From NCBI GenBank assembly GCA_950060715.1, contig CATLVA010000003.1, positions 1 to 18,234 on the forward strand: DNA of 18,234 bases, read 5' to 3'. This document shows, in pieces, positions 8,256-16,033 of the stretch. Source of the DNA: an uncultured Oligoflexia bacterium. GTDB taxonomy: Bacteria; Bdellovibrionota; Bacteriovoracia; Bacteriovoracales; Bacteriovoracaceae. The notes under the pieces are model-generated. The model was not told the DNA's origin. It searched no databases and saw only the letters and a program-made list of their open reading frames with translations. How positions within the stretch are numbered: the stretch's first letter is position 1; each line of letters begins with the position of its first letter. Position numbers and translations under genes: made by a program.

Positions 8256-9519
8256 AAAGACAATCATTTTAGGTATGGCCTTTATCAATCTATCATTAAA
8301 TTCATACGCCAAAGAGTATGACCTCAATTCACTTTTAGATTTAACCACTCAAAATAATATTGATGGTAAGATAGCTCGTACTAAAGTTGAAGAAGTGGAA
8401 GCAGAAATAGAGAATGCCAAATCGGAATACTACCCAACGATAACTGGTGTTATTGGTAGTGAAGCTAGAAACTCTGCCACAGATAGCAGTATAAACACAA
8501 CGAATACGGTTGGAGAACTAAGAGTCGATTATAATCTTTATAAATTTGGTGGAACGACTAACAGAGTAAGTTCACTGAAATCTCTTAAAAAAGAAGAAGA
8601 AAAAATTGTAAATTTCACAGAAACAAATATTAAAAGGCAATTAAAAAAGGAATACTACGAAGCCCTATCCTTTCGAGAAGTAATCGATATTTTAAAAGAA
8701 GAAATCAATTTTAATAAAACACTAAAAAAACAGGTCAAGCTAAAAAAAGATCAAGGCCTTGTCGGTGCAGCTGATATTCTTGAAATCGATATGCGAGATG
8801 CGACACTAACCAATGAGCTATTGAAACTGGAAGAAGAATTTCAACACTCATTGGATAATATTCGCAGAATTACCTATATCCCCCATAACGAAGAAATCCG
8901 TTTAAAGGGCAATATTCCTCACGATCACTTTCATGTAAATGAAGAAAAACTCGTATCAGAGGCAATGAACAAAAACCTCGAACTATCGAGAACTCAGATT
9001 AAAGTTGAGTCACTAAACTATGAACTCAATGCCAACCAAACGCAGAATTTACCCCAAGTCAATCTATCTGGGCGTTACGGAAAAATGAGAATAGATGAGC
9101 AGTATTCAAACGATGAAAAACTTGAAGGACTTGTAGGCGTTTATATTGAAATTCCTTTATTCAACGGAGGAGAGAAAAGCTCACAAATCAGAAAGCTTAG
9201 GAGCAAATTAGCACGAGAAAAACTCAATAGAGATAAAAGACAAAACCATCTTAAGATTGATGTCATCCACCGCTTTGAGAGGATGGAAACAATTCACAAG
9301 CAAGCAGACCTTGCAGAAAGAAATGTTGCCAACGGCAGAAATTACTTCAAGAATGTCTTAAACGAATATAAAAGAGGAATTAAAAATTCTCTTGATTTAG
9401 TTAGTGCGAGAGACCGTCTTGCAGATTTCAAAAAAGACCTTATTGAGTACAGAAAAGAATACCTTTTCGCTATTTTAGATTTAGAAACGATAACCAATAC
9501 AACTATTTTAAAGGAGTAG
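8242..9519 (+). CDS. TolC-family outer-membrane efflux channel
   Basis: This is the outer-membrane exit duct partner of the RND pump, 425 residues from ATG 8242. The signal peptide is MKNYKKTIILGMAFINLSLNSYA. The two OEP repeats typical of TolC proteins are visible. Each has a long charged helix and a strand pair closing with a glycine-rich turn: YYPTITGV and VDYNLYKFGG in repeat 1, LPQVNLSGRYG and IEIPLFNGGEKSS in repeat 2. No lipobox Cys follows the signal peptide, unlike many CusC-type channels. ATG 8242 has AAGGTG 7 bases upstream. An in-frame GTG at 8233 lies within that ribosome binding site and is less likely. The gene overlaps the pump gene by 14 bases, and its own last codons supply the AAGGAG for the next gene. 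Confidence 0.9.
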   Translation: MKNYKKTIILGMAFINLSLNSYAKEYDLNSLLDLTTQNNIDGKIARTKVEEVEAEIENAKSEYYPTITGVIGSEARNSATDSSINTTNTVGELRVDYNLYKFGGTTNRVSSLKSLKKEEEKIVNFTETNIKRQLKKEYYEALSFREVIDILKEEINFNKTLKKQVKLKKDQGLVGAADILEIDMRDATLTNELLKLEEEFQHSLDNIRRITYIPHNEEIRLKGNIPHDHFHVNEEKLVSEAMNKNLELSRTQIKVESLNYELNANQTQNLPQVNLSGRYGKMRIDEQYSNDEKLEGLVGVYIEIPLFNGGEKSSQIRKLRSKLAREKLNRDKRQNHLKIDVIHRFERMETIHKQADLAERNVANGRNYFKNVLNEYKRGIKNSLDLVSARDRLADFKKDLIEYRKEYLFAILDLETITNTTILKE

Positions 9520-9522
9520 AAT

Positions 9523-9966
9523 ATGAAATTATTAATGAGTTTTATTTTATCAACCGTAGTATTCTCAGCATTTGCACACGAAGGTGGTCATGGACCGGCG
9601 ATCAAAGATGAAAGCCTTTATGGAGGTAAAGTTACCGCAATCATTAGTGCTGATGAAGTTAATAAGGGAAGAGATGCTAAGATGCTTTATAAGGGTGAAT
9701 TAGTTCATTCTTCAAGAGACTTAGATGTTAAAGTTTATATCTATGACTTAAACATGAAGCCAGTTGACTTAAAAGCATTTTCAAACAAAATCAATGCTGT
9801 ACTTTTAGAGCGAAACGCTGAAAAGAAATTTGAACTTACTTTGGATAAATCAGGAAAATTCTTTTCGGGAATGAGAGCAAAGAATAAGAGAGTTCCATTC
9901 AATATCGATATCAACTTATCAAAAGGTGACAAAAAGCTTTTTGGTGCTTTTGATGGTTTAGATTAA
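9523..9966 (+). CDS. Exported protein with His/Gly-rich N-terminus, efflux operon
   Basis: The product is 147 residues with a signal peptide (MKLLMSFILSTVVFSAFA). The mature N-terminus is HEGGHGP, with two His that could bind a metal ion. The rest alternates short beta-strand-like stretches (GELVHSSRDLDVKVYIYDLN, KKFELTLDKSGKFFSGM, VPFNIDINLSKGDKKLFGAF), suggesting a small periplasmic beta-sandwich. It starts 3 bases after the channel gene stop with an excellent AAGGAG ribosome binding site, so it is part of the operon. It does not look like a membrane-fusion adaptor: it is too short and has no coiled-coil hairpin or lipoyl halves. I cannot name the family. A periplasmic metal-handling accessory role is inferred from context. 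Confidence 0.8.
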   Translation: MKLLMSFILSTVVFSAFAHEGGHGPAIKDESLYGGKVTAIISADEVNKGRDAKMLYKGELVHSSRDLDVKVYIYDLNMKPVDLKAFSNKINAVLLERNAEKKFELTLDKSGKFFSGMRAKNKRVPFNIDINLSKGDKKLFGAFDGLD

Positions 9967-9967
9967 T

Positions 9968-10297
9968 ATGATCTGGTTAGGTAAAATTCTTCTTTCGGCG
10001 TCCATCATAGCTTTTGTTTCATGGCTTTCTGGAAAAAAAACGGGTTTGGCAGGCTTTTTAACTGCCCTACCCCTAACCACTTTAATCGCACTCGCTTTTT
10101 CACAAGCGCAGTGGAAAGATTCAGCCCAATCAGTGGAATATGCCAAAAGTGTTTTTGTGGCCATTCCAGTGAGTCTCTTATTTTTTGTTCCTTTCTTATT
10201 GGCACAAAAATTTAATTTACATTTTTGGACTTGTTATGGATTGGGAATTCTATTACTCGCATGCGGGTATTTTATTCATTCATATATTGTTGGGTGA
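9968..10297 (+). CDS. Small inner-membrane protein, DUF3147-like
   Basis: This 109-residue protein has about four hydrophobic helices: residues 5-19, 27-45, 63-81 and 88-107. The KKTGLAGFLTALPLTTLIAL segment after helix 1 recalls DUF3147 membrane proteins, which are of this size and have unknown function. The start codon follows the previous stop by one base and has no separate ribosome binding site, so translation is probably coupled. It is the last gene of the operon, followed by the tandem terminators. Its link to metal efflux is by position only. Confidence 0.75.
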   Translation: MIWLGKILLSASIIAFVSWLSGKKTGLAGFLTALPLTTLIALAFSQAQWKDSAQSVEYAKSVFVAIPVSLLFFVPFLLAQKFNLHFWTCYGLGILLLACGYFIHSYIVG

Positions 10298-10301
10298 TCG
10301 C

Positions 10302-10383
10302 CTGGCCGGGCCATAGCTCAATTCCGTAAGTATTTCCCTACCTCCTCGCTCACTCGGAGGTTTTCTTTCGATAATTCTGCGGG
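10302..10383 (+). repeat. Structured repeat, copy 1
   Basis: The core 10324-10383 is 56/60 identical to copy 2 at 10426-10485. It begins with a short hairpin (TGGC/GCCA, 10303-10313) followed by ATAGCTCA, which copy 2 also carries after its own, different hairpin. The core ends CCGTA...TGCGGG can pair with each other (with G-T pairs) and enclose a CCTCC/GGAGG hairpin. Identity runs well beyond what a terminator needs. Confidence 0.8.
10340..10368 (+). terminator. Terminator 1 of the efflux operon
   Basis: ACCTCC (10340-10345) pairs with GGAGGT (10356-10361) around a 10-base loop TCGCTCACTC, followed by TTTTCTTT. It lies 43 bases past the last stop of the efflux operon. Confidence 0.65.
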
Positions 10384-10388
10384 TATAT

Positions 10389-10485
10389 TACTCTGGCTGA
10401 TAGCTCAGCCGGCTTATTCTTAATCCCGTAGGTATTTCCTTGCCTCCTCGCTCACTTGGAGGTTTTCTTTCGATAATTCTGCGGG
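10389..10485 (+). repeat. Structured repeat, copy 2
   Basis: The core is 10426-10485, exactly 102 bases after copy 1. It is preceded by a perfect hairpin GGCTGA-TAGC-TCAGCC (10395-10410) and has a 15-base insertion relative to copy 1 between ATAGCTCA and the core. The outer ends CCCGTAG/CTGCGGG can form a 7-bp stem with one G-T pair around the inner terminator hairpin. Confidence 0.8.
10442..10470 (+). terminator. Terminator 2 of the efflux operon
   Basis: CCTCC (10443-10447) pairs with GGAGG (10458-10462) around the loop TCGCTCACTT, then TTTTCTTT. It backs up terminator 1 and shields the convergent guaA gene from read-through. Confidence 0.65.
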
Positions 10486-10528
10486 CACATCACGTCGTAA
10501 CTAGCAGCCTATCAAACCGCAGAATTAT
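10473..10528. repeat. 12-bp inverted repeat across the guaA stop codon
   Basis: ATAATTCTGCGG, the end of repeat copy 2 (10473-10484), is perfectly complementary to CCGCAGAATTAT at 10517-10528, with 32 bases between. The right arm contains the guaA stop codon (10525-10527). The guaA message would therefore form a 12-bp hairpin at its stop. No T-run follows, so a 3'-end stability role fits better than termination. Confidence 0.6.
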
Positions 10529-12069
10529 TCCCATTCAATAGTGCCAGGAGGTTTAGACGTAATATCATAAACCACTCGCGTGATGCCCTCGACTTCATTA
10601 ACAATCCGAGATGAAACCTTTGCTAAAAACGCTCCCGGAAGATCTGTCCAAGTCGCCGTCATCCCATCAGTAGAGTTTACGATTCGAAGACAAATAACCT
10701 CTTCATATGCTCGCGCATCTCCCTTAACACCAACCGTTTTAACCGGTAATAAAACCGTAAAAGCTTGCCAGCTTGCATGGTAAAGATTCTGCGCATGTAA
10801 TTCTTCAAAAAGAATTTGATCCGATTGTTGTACTTTTTTTACTGCCGGAGGACTCACCTCTCCTAGTACTCGCACACCAATTCCAGGGCCTGGAAATGGA
10901 TGACGGTGAACCCATTCATGTTGTAGCCCTAGAGACTCACCTAAAACTCTGACCTCATCCTTAAACAAAAACTTTAAAGGCTCTAGAAGTTTTAATTTCA
11001 TTCTCTCAGGTAGACCACCAACATTATGGTGAGATTTTATTGTAACAGACTTCCCACCTTTTTTATGAGGAGAGATCGATTCGATGACATCTGGATAAAG
11101 AGTTCCCTGTAGTAGGTAGTCAAACTTGATGCCTTTATTATTTTCAAAGTCATGAACCTTTTGTTCAAAGACTTCAATAAACGTCGTTCCAATTATTTTT
11201 CTTTTCTTTTCAGGATCACTTACACCGGAAAGCTTAGAGTAGAATAACTCTTTAGCATCCACAAACTCGATATTAAGTGGCGTTTGTTTCTGTAGGACTT
11301 CAATATGATGATAATCTTGCGGTCTTAAAAGTCCGTTATCGACAAAAAAGCAATAAACGTCTGCTCCAAGTTCTTTTTCAGCTATCGTTGCGGCAACCAG
11401 AGAATCAACTCCTCCAGAAAAAGCGCAAAGAACTTTGTGTCCCTTAACCTCTCTAACTTCTGCCATACACTGCTCAAGCATTATATCGTCTGACCAGTTA
11501 GGAGAAAGTTCTGCTACATCTTTAAAGAAATGCTCTAGGATATCCTTTCCATGATCAGTATGGTTCACCTCTGGGTGAAACTGAAGACCCATCATTTTAA
11601 TAGCTTGATTTTCAATTCCTGCAATTAAACCGTTATGACTTTTTAAAGTAATTTTAAATCCAGTCGGTGGAGTTACAACATGATCGAAGTGACTCATCCA
11701 TACATTGAAGTTCTTTGGAAGGTTTGCAATCTGCGCGCCTTCTTGAGTGGCCACCATCGCATGGCCATACTCACCTTGCACACCTCTTTCAACCTTTCCT
11801 CCCATCTTCTCACTAATGATTTGCATTCCATAACAAATACCAAGAAGAGGAAGTTTTTGATCAAATATAAGTTGATAATCTGAATCATCTTCAAAAATTG
11901 ATTGCGGTCCACCGGATAAAATAAAAGCTCGAGGTTTTTCACCGGCTTTTATTTTCTCCACACAGTCATCGTAAGTAATAATCACTGATGAGTATCCAAG
12001 CTCACGTGATTTTCTCGTGATTAACTGAGTGTATTGTGATCCAAAATCGATAATCCAAATATCTTGCAT
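10525..12069 (-). CDS. guaA: GMP synthase (glutamine-hydrolysing)
   Basis: The enzyme converts XMP to GMP using glutamine nitrogen and ATP, the last step of guanine nucleotide synthesis in the cytoplasm. It has 514 residues (E. coli 525). The class I glutamine amidotransferase domain shows SGGPQS (52-57), the nucleophile Cys79 in GICYG, and His165/Glu167 in FHPEVNH. The ATP pyrophosphatase domain has the P-loop SGGVDS (218-223). The C-terminal dimerisation domain holds GTLYPDVIES, HHNVGGLP, PFPGPGIGVR and the standard ending PPGTIEWE. The ATG is preceded by AGGAAGGA, which overlaps the end of guaB; the gap to guaB is 8 bases, so the two are cotranscribed and probably coupled. The gene is complete and all key residues are present. 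Confidence 0.98.
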   Translation of the reverse strand: MQDIWIIDFGSQYTQLITRKSRELGYSSVIITYDDCVEKIKAGEKPRAFILSGGPQSIFEDDSDYQLIFDQKLPLLGICYGMQIISEKMGGKVERGVQGEYGHAMVATQEGAQIANLPKNFNVWMSHFDHVVTPPTGFKITLKSHNGLIAGIENQAIKMMGLQFHPEVNHTDHGKDILEHFFKDVAELSPNWSDDIMLEQCMAEVREVKGHKVLCAFSGGVDSLVAATIAEKELGADVYCFFVDNGLLRPQDYHHIEVLQKQTPLNIEFVDAKELFYSKLSGVSDPEKKRKIIGTTFIEVFEQKVHDFENNKGIKFDYLLQGTLYPDVIESISPHKKGGKSVTIKSHHNVGGLPERMKLKLLEPLKFLFKDEVRVLGESLGLQHEWVHRHPFPGPGIGVRVLGEVSPPAVKKVQQSDQILFEELHAQNLYHASWQAFTVLLPVKTVGVKGDARAYEEVICLRIVNSTDGMTATWTDLPGAFLAKVSSRIVNEVEGITRVVYDITSKPPGTIEWE

Positions 12070-12077
12070 ATTCCTTC

Positions 12078-13544
12078 CTAGCTTAATCTATAGTTTGGTG
12101 CTTCTTTTGTAATATTAACATCATGAGGGTGAGATTCTTTCAGACCCGCTGGAGAGATTTTAAGAAATCTCGCCTTCTCTCTTAACTGAGCAAGATCTTC
12201 AGCTCCGATATAACCCATACCAGCTCTAATCCCACCAACTAGTTGGTAAACATTTTCAGAAAGAGATCCTCTATAAGGTACTTGCCCTTCAATCCCTTCT
12301 GGAACTAATTTTTCATCATCGTTTACTGAGCCTTGGCCGTATCTATCTTTTGATCCTTTAACCATTGCTCCAAGAGATCCCATTCCACGGTAGAGCTTAT
12401 AAGCTCCCCCTTGATAGATCACTCTCTCACCTGGCGCTTCATCTGTTCCAGCAAAAAGTGATCCGATCATAACCGTCTCAGCTCCCGCCGCTAATGCTTT
12501 AACAATATCACCAGAGTATTTAATCCCACCGTCAGCAATAAATGGTACATCATGCTTACGGCAAATATCCCTACAGTCTAGTAGTGCTTGTAATTGAGGA
12601 ACACCAATTCCTGCTACAACACGAGTAGTACAAATTGATCCCGGACCAATTCCGATTTTCACTCCATCAGCACCAGCTTTAATCAGTTCTTCACAACCTT
12701 TGGCGGTGGCGATATTTCCACCAACGACATCAACTGAATCCGACAAAGATTTCACTTTTCGAACCATCTCAATAACACCCTTTGAATGTCCATGAGCAGT
12801 ATCAACCACAACAACATCAACACCAGCTTTAATCAGTGCCTCTGCTCTTGCCACTTCTTTTTCTCCAACTCCAACTGCGGCTCCAACTCTTAAACGTCCT
12901 AGGCTATCTTTATTCGCATTAGGATGTTTAATCGATTTCTCAATATCTTTAACCGTGATCATTCCAACCAGTTTTTCATCTTTATCAATCAACGGAAGTT
13001 TCTCGATTCTATGAGCGTGAAGAAGTTTCTTTGCATCTCCCAGGTCCACTCCCTCTTCGGCCAAAACCATATTCTCTCTGTCCGTCATAATATCTTTGAC
13101 TAATGTTCTGCCATCTTCGACGTAGCGAATATCTCTATTGGTCACGATCCCGACAATCTGTCCTTGCCCATTAACAACAGGAAAACCAGAGAAGCCGTAT
13201 TTTTTAATCGTCTCTTTTACATTCTCAAGCGTATCTTCAGGACTAACAGTAACTGGCTCTGAAACAACTCCCGACTCATATCTCTTTACAGTCAGAACTT
13301 CTTTCGCCTGTTTTTCAATCGAAAGGTTTTTATGAATAATTCCTATCCCACCATCTTGTGCCATGGTGATTGCAGTTAGGGATTCCGTAACTGTATCCAT
13401 TGCACTAGAAGCTATCGGGATATTCAATCCGATATTTTTAGTGAATCTAGATTTAAGGGTAACATCTGAAGGTAGAACTTCTGAGTAGTCCGGCATTAAC
13501 AAGACGTCATCATACGTCAAGCCTGGCTCTTCTTGGTAAAACAT
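12078..13544 (-). CDS. guaB: IMP dehydrogenase
   Basis: The enzyme oxidises IMP to XMP with NAD+, the committed step toward GMP. The 488-residue length and numbering match E. coli GuaB exactly at the active site: catalytic Cys305 in GPGSICTTR and Arg401/Tyr402 of the mobile flap in KDRYGQG. The TIM barrel starts with [10 protein letters not shown] and is interrupted by two CBS domains (about 95-150 and 153-205), which in this family bind purine nucleotides and modulate activity. The NAD/IMP loops GGNIATAKG and [11 protein letters not shown] are intact. The ATG is preceded by GGAGA at 8 bases. It is followed by guaA after 8 bases. A 20-base palindrome at 13564-13583 lies just upstream and may be an operator. 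Confidence 0.98.
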   Translation of the reverse strand: MFYQEEPGLTYDDVLLMPDYSEVLPSDVTLKSRFTKNIGLNIPIASSAMDTVTESLTAITMAQDGGIGIIHKNLSIEKQAKEVLTVKRYESGVVSEPVTVSPEDTLENVKETIKKYGFSGFPVVNGQGQIVGIVTNRDIRYVEDGRTLVKDIMTDRENMVLAEEGVDLGDAKKLLHAHRIEKLPLIDKDEKLVGMITVKDIEKSIKHPNANKDSLGRLRVGAAVGVGEKEVARAEALIKAGVDVVVVDTAHGHSKGVIEMVRKVKSLSDSVDVVGGNIATAKGCEELIKAGADGVKIGIGPGSICTTRVVAGIGVPQLQALLDCRDICRKHDVPFIADGGIKYSGDIVKALAAGAETVMIGSLFAGTDEAPGERVIYQGGAYKLYRGMGSLGAMVKGSKDRYGQGSVNDDEKLVPEGIEGQVPYRGSLSENVYQLVGGIRAGMGYIGAEDLAQLREKARFLKISPAGLKESHPHDVNITKEAPNYRLS

Positions 13545-13563
13545 AAGCTTGTCTCCGTTTTGG

Positions 13564-13583
13564 TTATGCTAAATTTAACATAA
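13564..13583. promoter_or_regulatory. 20-base palindrome upstream of guaB, candidate operator
   Basis: TTATGCTAAATTTAACATAA is symmetric at 9 of 10 base pairs. Its near edge is 19 bases before the guaB ATG and upstream of its ribosome binding site. The size and AT-rich symmetry suit a dimeric repressor site. It has no T-run and few G/C pairs, so it is a poor terminator for the gene before it. Confidence 0.5.
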
Positions 13584-13603
13584 TTTCAACGAAATGGCCC
13601 AGT

Positions 13604-14695
13604 TTAGTAAGCTTTCTGGTAATCTTTATCGTATGACTTTAGGTTGTCGATCAATTGGTTGACCTCATCGCTATGTCTTTCAATCGTCTTAGATTTTTCA
13701 TCTAAACTCTTCTCAAAATTATTCTTTTTGAGGTCTTGAATTAGACTATTAGCAGAAGCCTGAGGAATCGAGGCTGGTATTCTTTTTGGCTCCATTTGAG
13801 TTTGAGCTTTAGGAGCATTATTAGTTTTAATGCTTAATTGCTGCTTCCACTTTTTACCAAAATAGCGAATTTTAGCACTCTCTACAGGAGCACGGCTTGC
13901 AGCTGATTTTTTACTGCCCTTCAAATTCATATAATACTTATGAGCTGAAGCTGGCTTTCTATTAGTTGTGGAATAAATTTTTATGATTTTTCCGGCCTTC
14001 GGCTTTGAAGGTGTCTTGGTGTAGCCCTCAATAACAGACGCGATAGTTCTTCCCTTAGCTGGAACCATTGCTGGCTCTGCTCCAGGCATGACCTTGTTCA
14101 AACTAGGATTATCTAGAGTTTCAAAACTAGCAAATTCTCCACGAAGTTTTTGAAAAGATTCTTTTCCTACTTTGGTTGGAGTTCTAGGAAGGTTATTTTC
14201 ATACTTTGGATCAACTAAAGAGAACTGTCCTGCCGATACATTTGTATATAAAGCTGGCTCTAGAACATTGGCCACTTTCACATCTCCAGTGATGACAAGA
14301 ACCTGAGTCTTACCAGAGATATTATCAAATGATGTCACAAATTGACCGTCACGATACTCGGCCACAGCATTTGTCGTCGTAATATTTCCACGAGACTTTG
14401 CCACAGTCCAGATTTGTCCGGCTTTTAATTCGATATTTTTCTTATAAACCTTTAAAAGAGTTCCACCCGTAATATGCATCACATCTCCCTCGGTATTTAC
14501 GAGTGATAATTGTGAGCTATCTTCAACCATAACATCTGATAGATCCTCTACTTGATCGCCATACTTTAATACCCTCGGGTTCTTTCCCCCAGTGAAGGCA
14601 AAAGCGTTACCTTTAACTTCTAAAACTCTGGCCACTGTTGATGCCTGAACTGAAAAACATGTTAATAGAGTGACGATACTTAATAGCTTGATCAT
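13604..14695 (-). CDS. Exported FecR-domain protein
   Basis: The 363-residue product has a signal peptide (MIKLLSIVTLLTCFSVQA) followed by a FecR-type beta domain at about residues 20-170 (VARVLEVKGNAFAF, LKYGDQVEDLSDVMVEDSSQ, LKAGQIWTVAKS, VLVITGDVKVANV). In such proteins this domain is often a periplasmic binding module. The part after about 200 is basic, rich in Ser, Lys and Pro and probably disordered, ending in a charged helix (LIQDLKKNNFEKSLDEKSK). Its ATG overlaps the stop of the TPR gene upstream (TAATG), so the two are translationally coupled and likely work together in the envelope. No sigma or anti-sigma partner gene is nearby, so the classical FecR iron-signalling role is unlikely. 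guaB follows after 59 bases. Confidence 0.85.
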   Translation of the reverse strand: MIKLLSIVTLLTCFSVQASTVARVLEVKGNAFAFTGGKNPRVLKYGDQVEDLSDVMVEDSSQLSLVNTEGDVMHITGGTLLKVYKKNIELKAGQIWTVAKSRGNITTTNAVAEYRDGQFVTSFDNISGKTQVLVITGDVKVANVLEPALYTNVSAGQFSLVDPKYENNLPRTPTKVGKESFQKLRGEFASFETLDNPSLNKVMPGAEPAMVPAKGRTIASVIEGYTKTPSKPKAGKIIKIYSTTNRKPASAHKYYMNLKGSKKSAASRAPVESAKIRYFGKKWKQQLSIKTNNAPKAQTQMEPKRIPASIPQASANSLIQDLKKNNFEKSLDEKSKTIERHSDEVNQLIDNLKSYDKDYQKAY

Positions 14696-15417
14696 TACTT
14701 TCTCTTTTTGTCGTATTTTAATGCTAAGTCGTTATAGTATTTTGACAGAAGCGCATACTCGTCAGAGTTTCTGTACTTTTGATGAAACTCGTTAACAGTT
14801 GCGATAAATTTTTCTTGGTCACCAAGATAGAAATTTGAGAGAGCTAAAAATAATTTGGCTCCTCTAAAATATTTTGATTTTGCCTTACTTGGATATTTTG
14901 AGATCAAATTTTTAAAATGATCTTTTGACCAATCATAATGTTGTTTAGATTCATAAGCAGCGATCCCAGCTTCAAATAAAACTTCATCATTCATAAGTTT
15001 TGTACCAGGATAGTGACGCGAAAGAGCTTGGTAGTATTGAGCGGCTTTTTCCCATTTCTTAAAATGAAAGGCTTGTTGAGCAACCCCAAGAAGCTTCTCT
15101 TCACTCCAACGATAAAGCTCAAAATTTACCAAATCATTTTTAACTGGTTGATAAACACTTGCTACCGTTCTTCCCATACCACCAGAAGTCATACTCATTT
15201 CTAAATGCTGCTTCTGAGCCTTTAGAGTAGCAATTTCTGCTTTCAGGTTATTATTTTCGACTCTTGTTTGCCTTAGTTGTTTGGCCAGCTCGAGAGCTTT
15301 ATATTCATAATTATGAACAGTCTCAGCACGATTATGGAAATCTTTCCACATGCCACGCTCACCGACGAAGTAAACAAATCCAAATGCAAGTACGCAAAAT
15401 AACGTTAATTCTTTCAT
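14695..15417 (-). CDS. Membrane-anchored coiled-coil/TPR protein
   Basis: The 240-residue product has an N-terminal membrane helix (LTLFCVLAFGFVYFVG, residues 4-19) that is an uncleaved anchor or signal peptide. A coiled coil at about 33-75 (YKALELAKQLRQTRVENNNL) follows, then TPR-like helical repeats from about 105 to the end (AQQAFHFKKWEKAAQYYQAL, LFLALSNFYLGDQEKFIATV). The layout resembles CpoB/YbgF and BamD-type periplasmic scaffold proteins, but I cannot assign one. AGGG at about 8 bases before the ATG serves as a weak ribosome binding site. It is the first gene of a run that continues with the FecR-domain gene (overlapping TAATG) and then guaBA. Confidence 0.85.
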   Translation of the reverse strand: MKELTLFCVLAFGFVYFVGERGMWKDFHNRAETVHNYEYKALELAKQLRQTRVENNNLKAEIATLKAQKQHLEMSMTSGGMGRTVASVYQPVKNDLVNFELYRWSEEKLLGVAQQAFHFKKWEKAAQYYQALSRHYPGTKLMNDEVLFEAGIAAYESKQHYDWSKDHFKNLISKYPSKAKSKYFRGAKLFLALSNFYLGDQEKFIATVNEFHQKYRNSDEYALLSKYYNDLALKYDKKRK

Positions 15418-15580
15418 ATTTAATACCCTATTTAGGTTTTCCTCGTATATTTATCGGTGTTAAACCTCATAACTTTAGAGATATATTTTCTCGGTTATAT
15501 CCTCTAAATTTTTCATGCTATAATAATGTAGTGACTCAAGCTTTTGCCTAGAAAGGGCGATAAGTAAGCAAGGGAGTGCC
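15418..15580. promoter_or_regulatory. Divergent promoter region with long dyad
   Basis: The region separates the minus-strand TPR gene from the plus-strand small membrane protein gene. A dyad TTTAGAGATATA (15474-15485) / TATATCCTCTAAA (15496-15508) pairs over 12 bp with one extra base, around a 10-base spacer. It abuts the plus-strand promoter, so a regulator bound here could control both directions. AGGTTT/AAACCT (15434-15467) is a second, weaker inverted repeat within the TPR gene leader. Confidence 0.4.
15516..15524 (+). promoter_or_regulatory. Extended -10 promoter for the 132-residue membrane protein
   Basis: TGCTATAAT is a perfect -10 hexamer with the TG extension, which can work without a good -35; none is seen. 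Transcription would start near 15531, about 50 bases before the ATG at 15581. Confidence 0.55.
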
Positions 15581-15979
15581 ATGAAAAATCTTATTCTTTT
15601 AATCAGTCTTTTAGTTATTTCATTTACGGCCAGTGCGCGAAAGCCAGCGGTAGAAGACTTTGTTGGAGTTGAACCTGAGACATACAAGGCCACCCCTCCG
15701 GGTACAGAAGTGCTATTTAACTTCGATCAAAACGTTCAAGAGTTTCAAGACCAGAAACCTCAAAATGCGGTAGATAATACAGCTCAACCTCCTTGGATGG
15801 GACTAGCAGTATTCGGCGCTTTTTTAGTGCTACCTAGCTTAATGTGGTTTGCCTTGGCTGGAAAACAAAAGAAAACGACAGCTGTTGCAAATACTAATGC
15901 CACAACAACTGAGCATAATGTTCACAATCTGGAAGACTATCGTCCAGAGACAACAGACGATCAGAAAAAGGCTTCTTAA
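15581..15979 (+). CDS. Small exported/membrane protein of unknown function
   Basis: This 132-residue protein has an N-terminal signal peptide (MKNLILLISLLVISFTASA, then RKPAVEDF). A periplasmic segment of about 50 residues rich in Pro, Gln and Asn follows, then one membrane helix (MGLAVFGAFLVLPSLMWFAL, about 73-92). The short cytoplasmic tail is Thr/Asn-rich and ends acidic then basic (ETTDDQKKAS). This is a type I membrane layout. The ribosome binding site GGGAG lies 6 bases before the ATG. It is monocistronic, divergent from the TPR gene, with a weak hairpin after it. I do not recognise the family. Confidence 0.8.
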   Translation: MKNLILLISLLVISFTASARKPAVEDFVGVEPETYKATPPGTEVLFNFDQNVQEFQDQKPQNAVDNTAQPPWMGLAVFGAFLVLPSLMWFALAGKQKKTTAVANTNATTTEHNVHNLEDYRPETTDDQKKAS

Positions 15980-16005
15980 AAAATAATTGTTATAGAAAAT
16001 CGATG

Positions 16006-16030
16006 AAAGATCGCACCAAAAAAGATCTTT
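16006..16030. terminator. Weak bidirectional hairpin between convergent genes
   Basis: AAAGATC (16006-16012) pairs with GATCTTT (16024-16030) around 11 bases. It lies between the ends of two convergent genes (15979 and 16034). The flanking T-runs are short, so termination efficiency is doubtful. Confidence 0.35.
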
Positions 16031-16033
16031 AGT

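Noticed and set aside
10395..10485. Possible tRNA: GGCTGATAGCTCAGC resembles a tRNA acceptor and D-arm start
   Set aside because: There is no anticodon arm and no GGTTCGA-type T-arm at the right distance. The segment is explained better as a hairpin plus the repeat unit.
15264..15551. Plus-strand open frame of 95 codons over the start of the TPR gene
   Set aside because: It is antisense to the coding part of the TPR gene and runs through the divergent promoter region without coding character.
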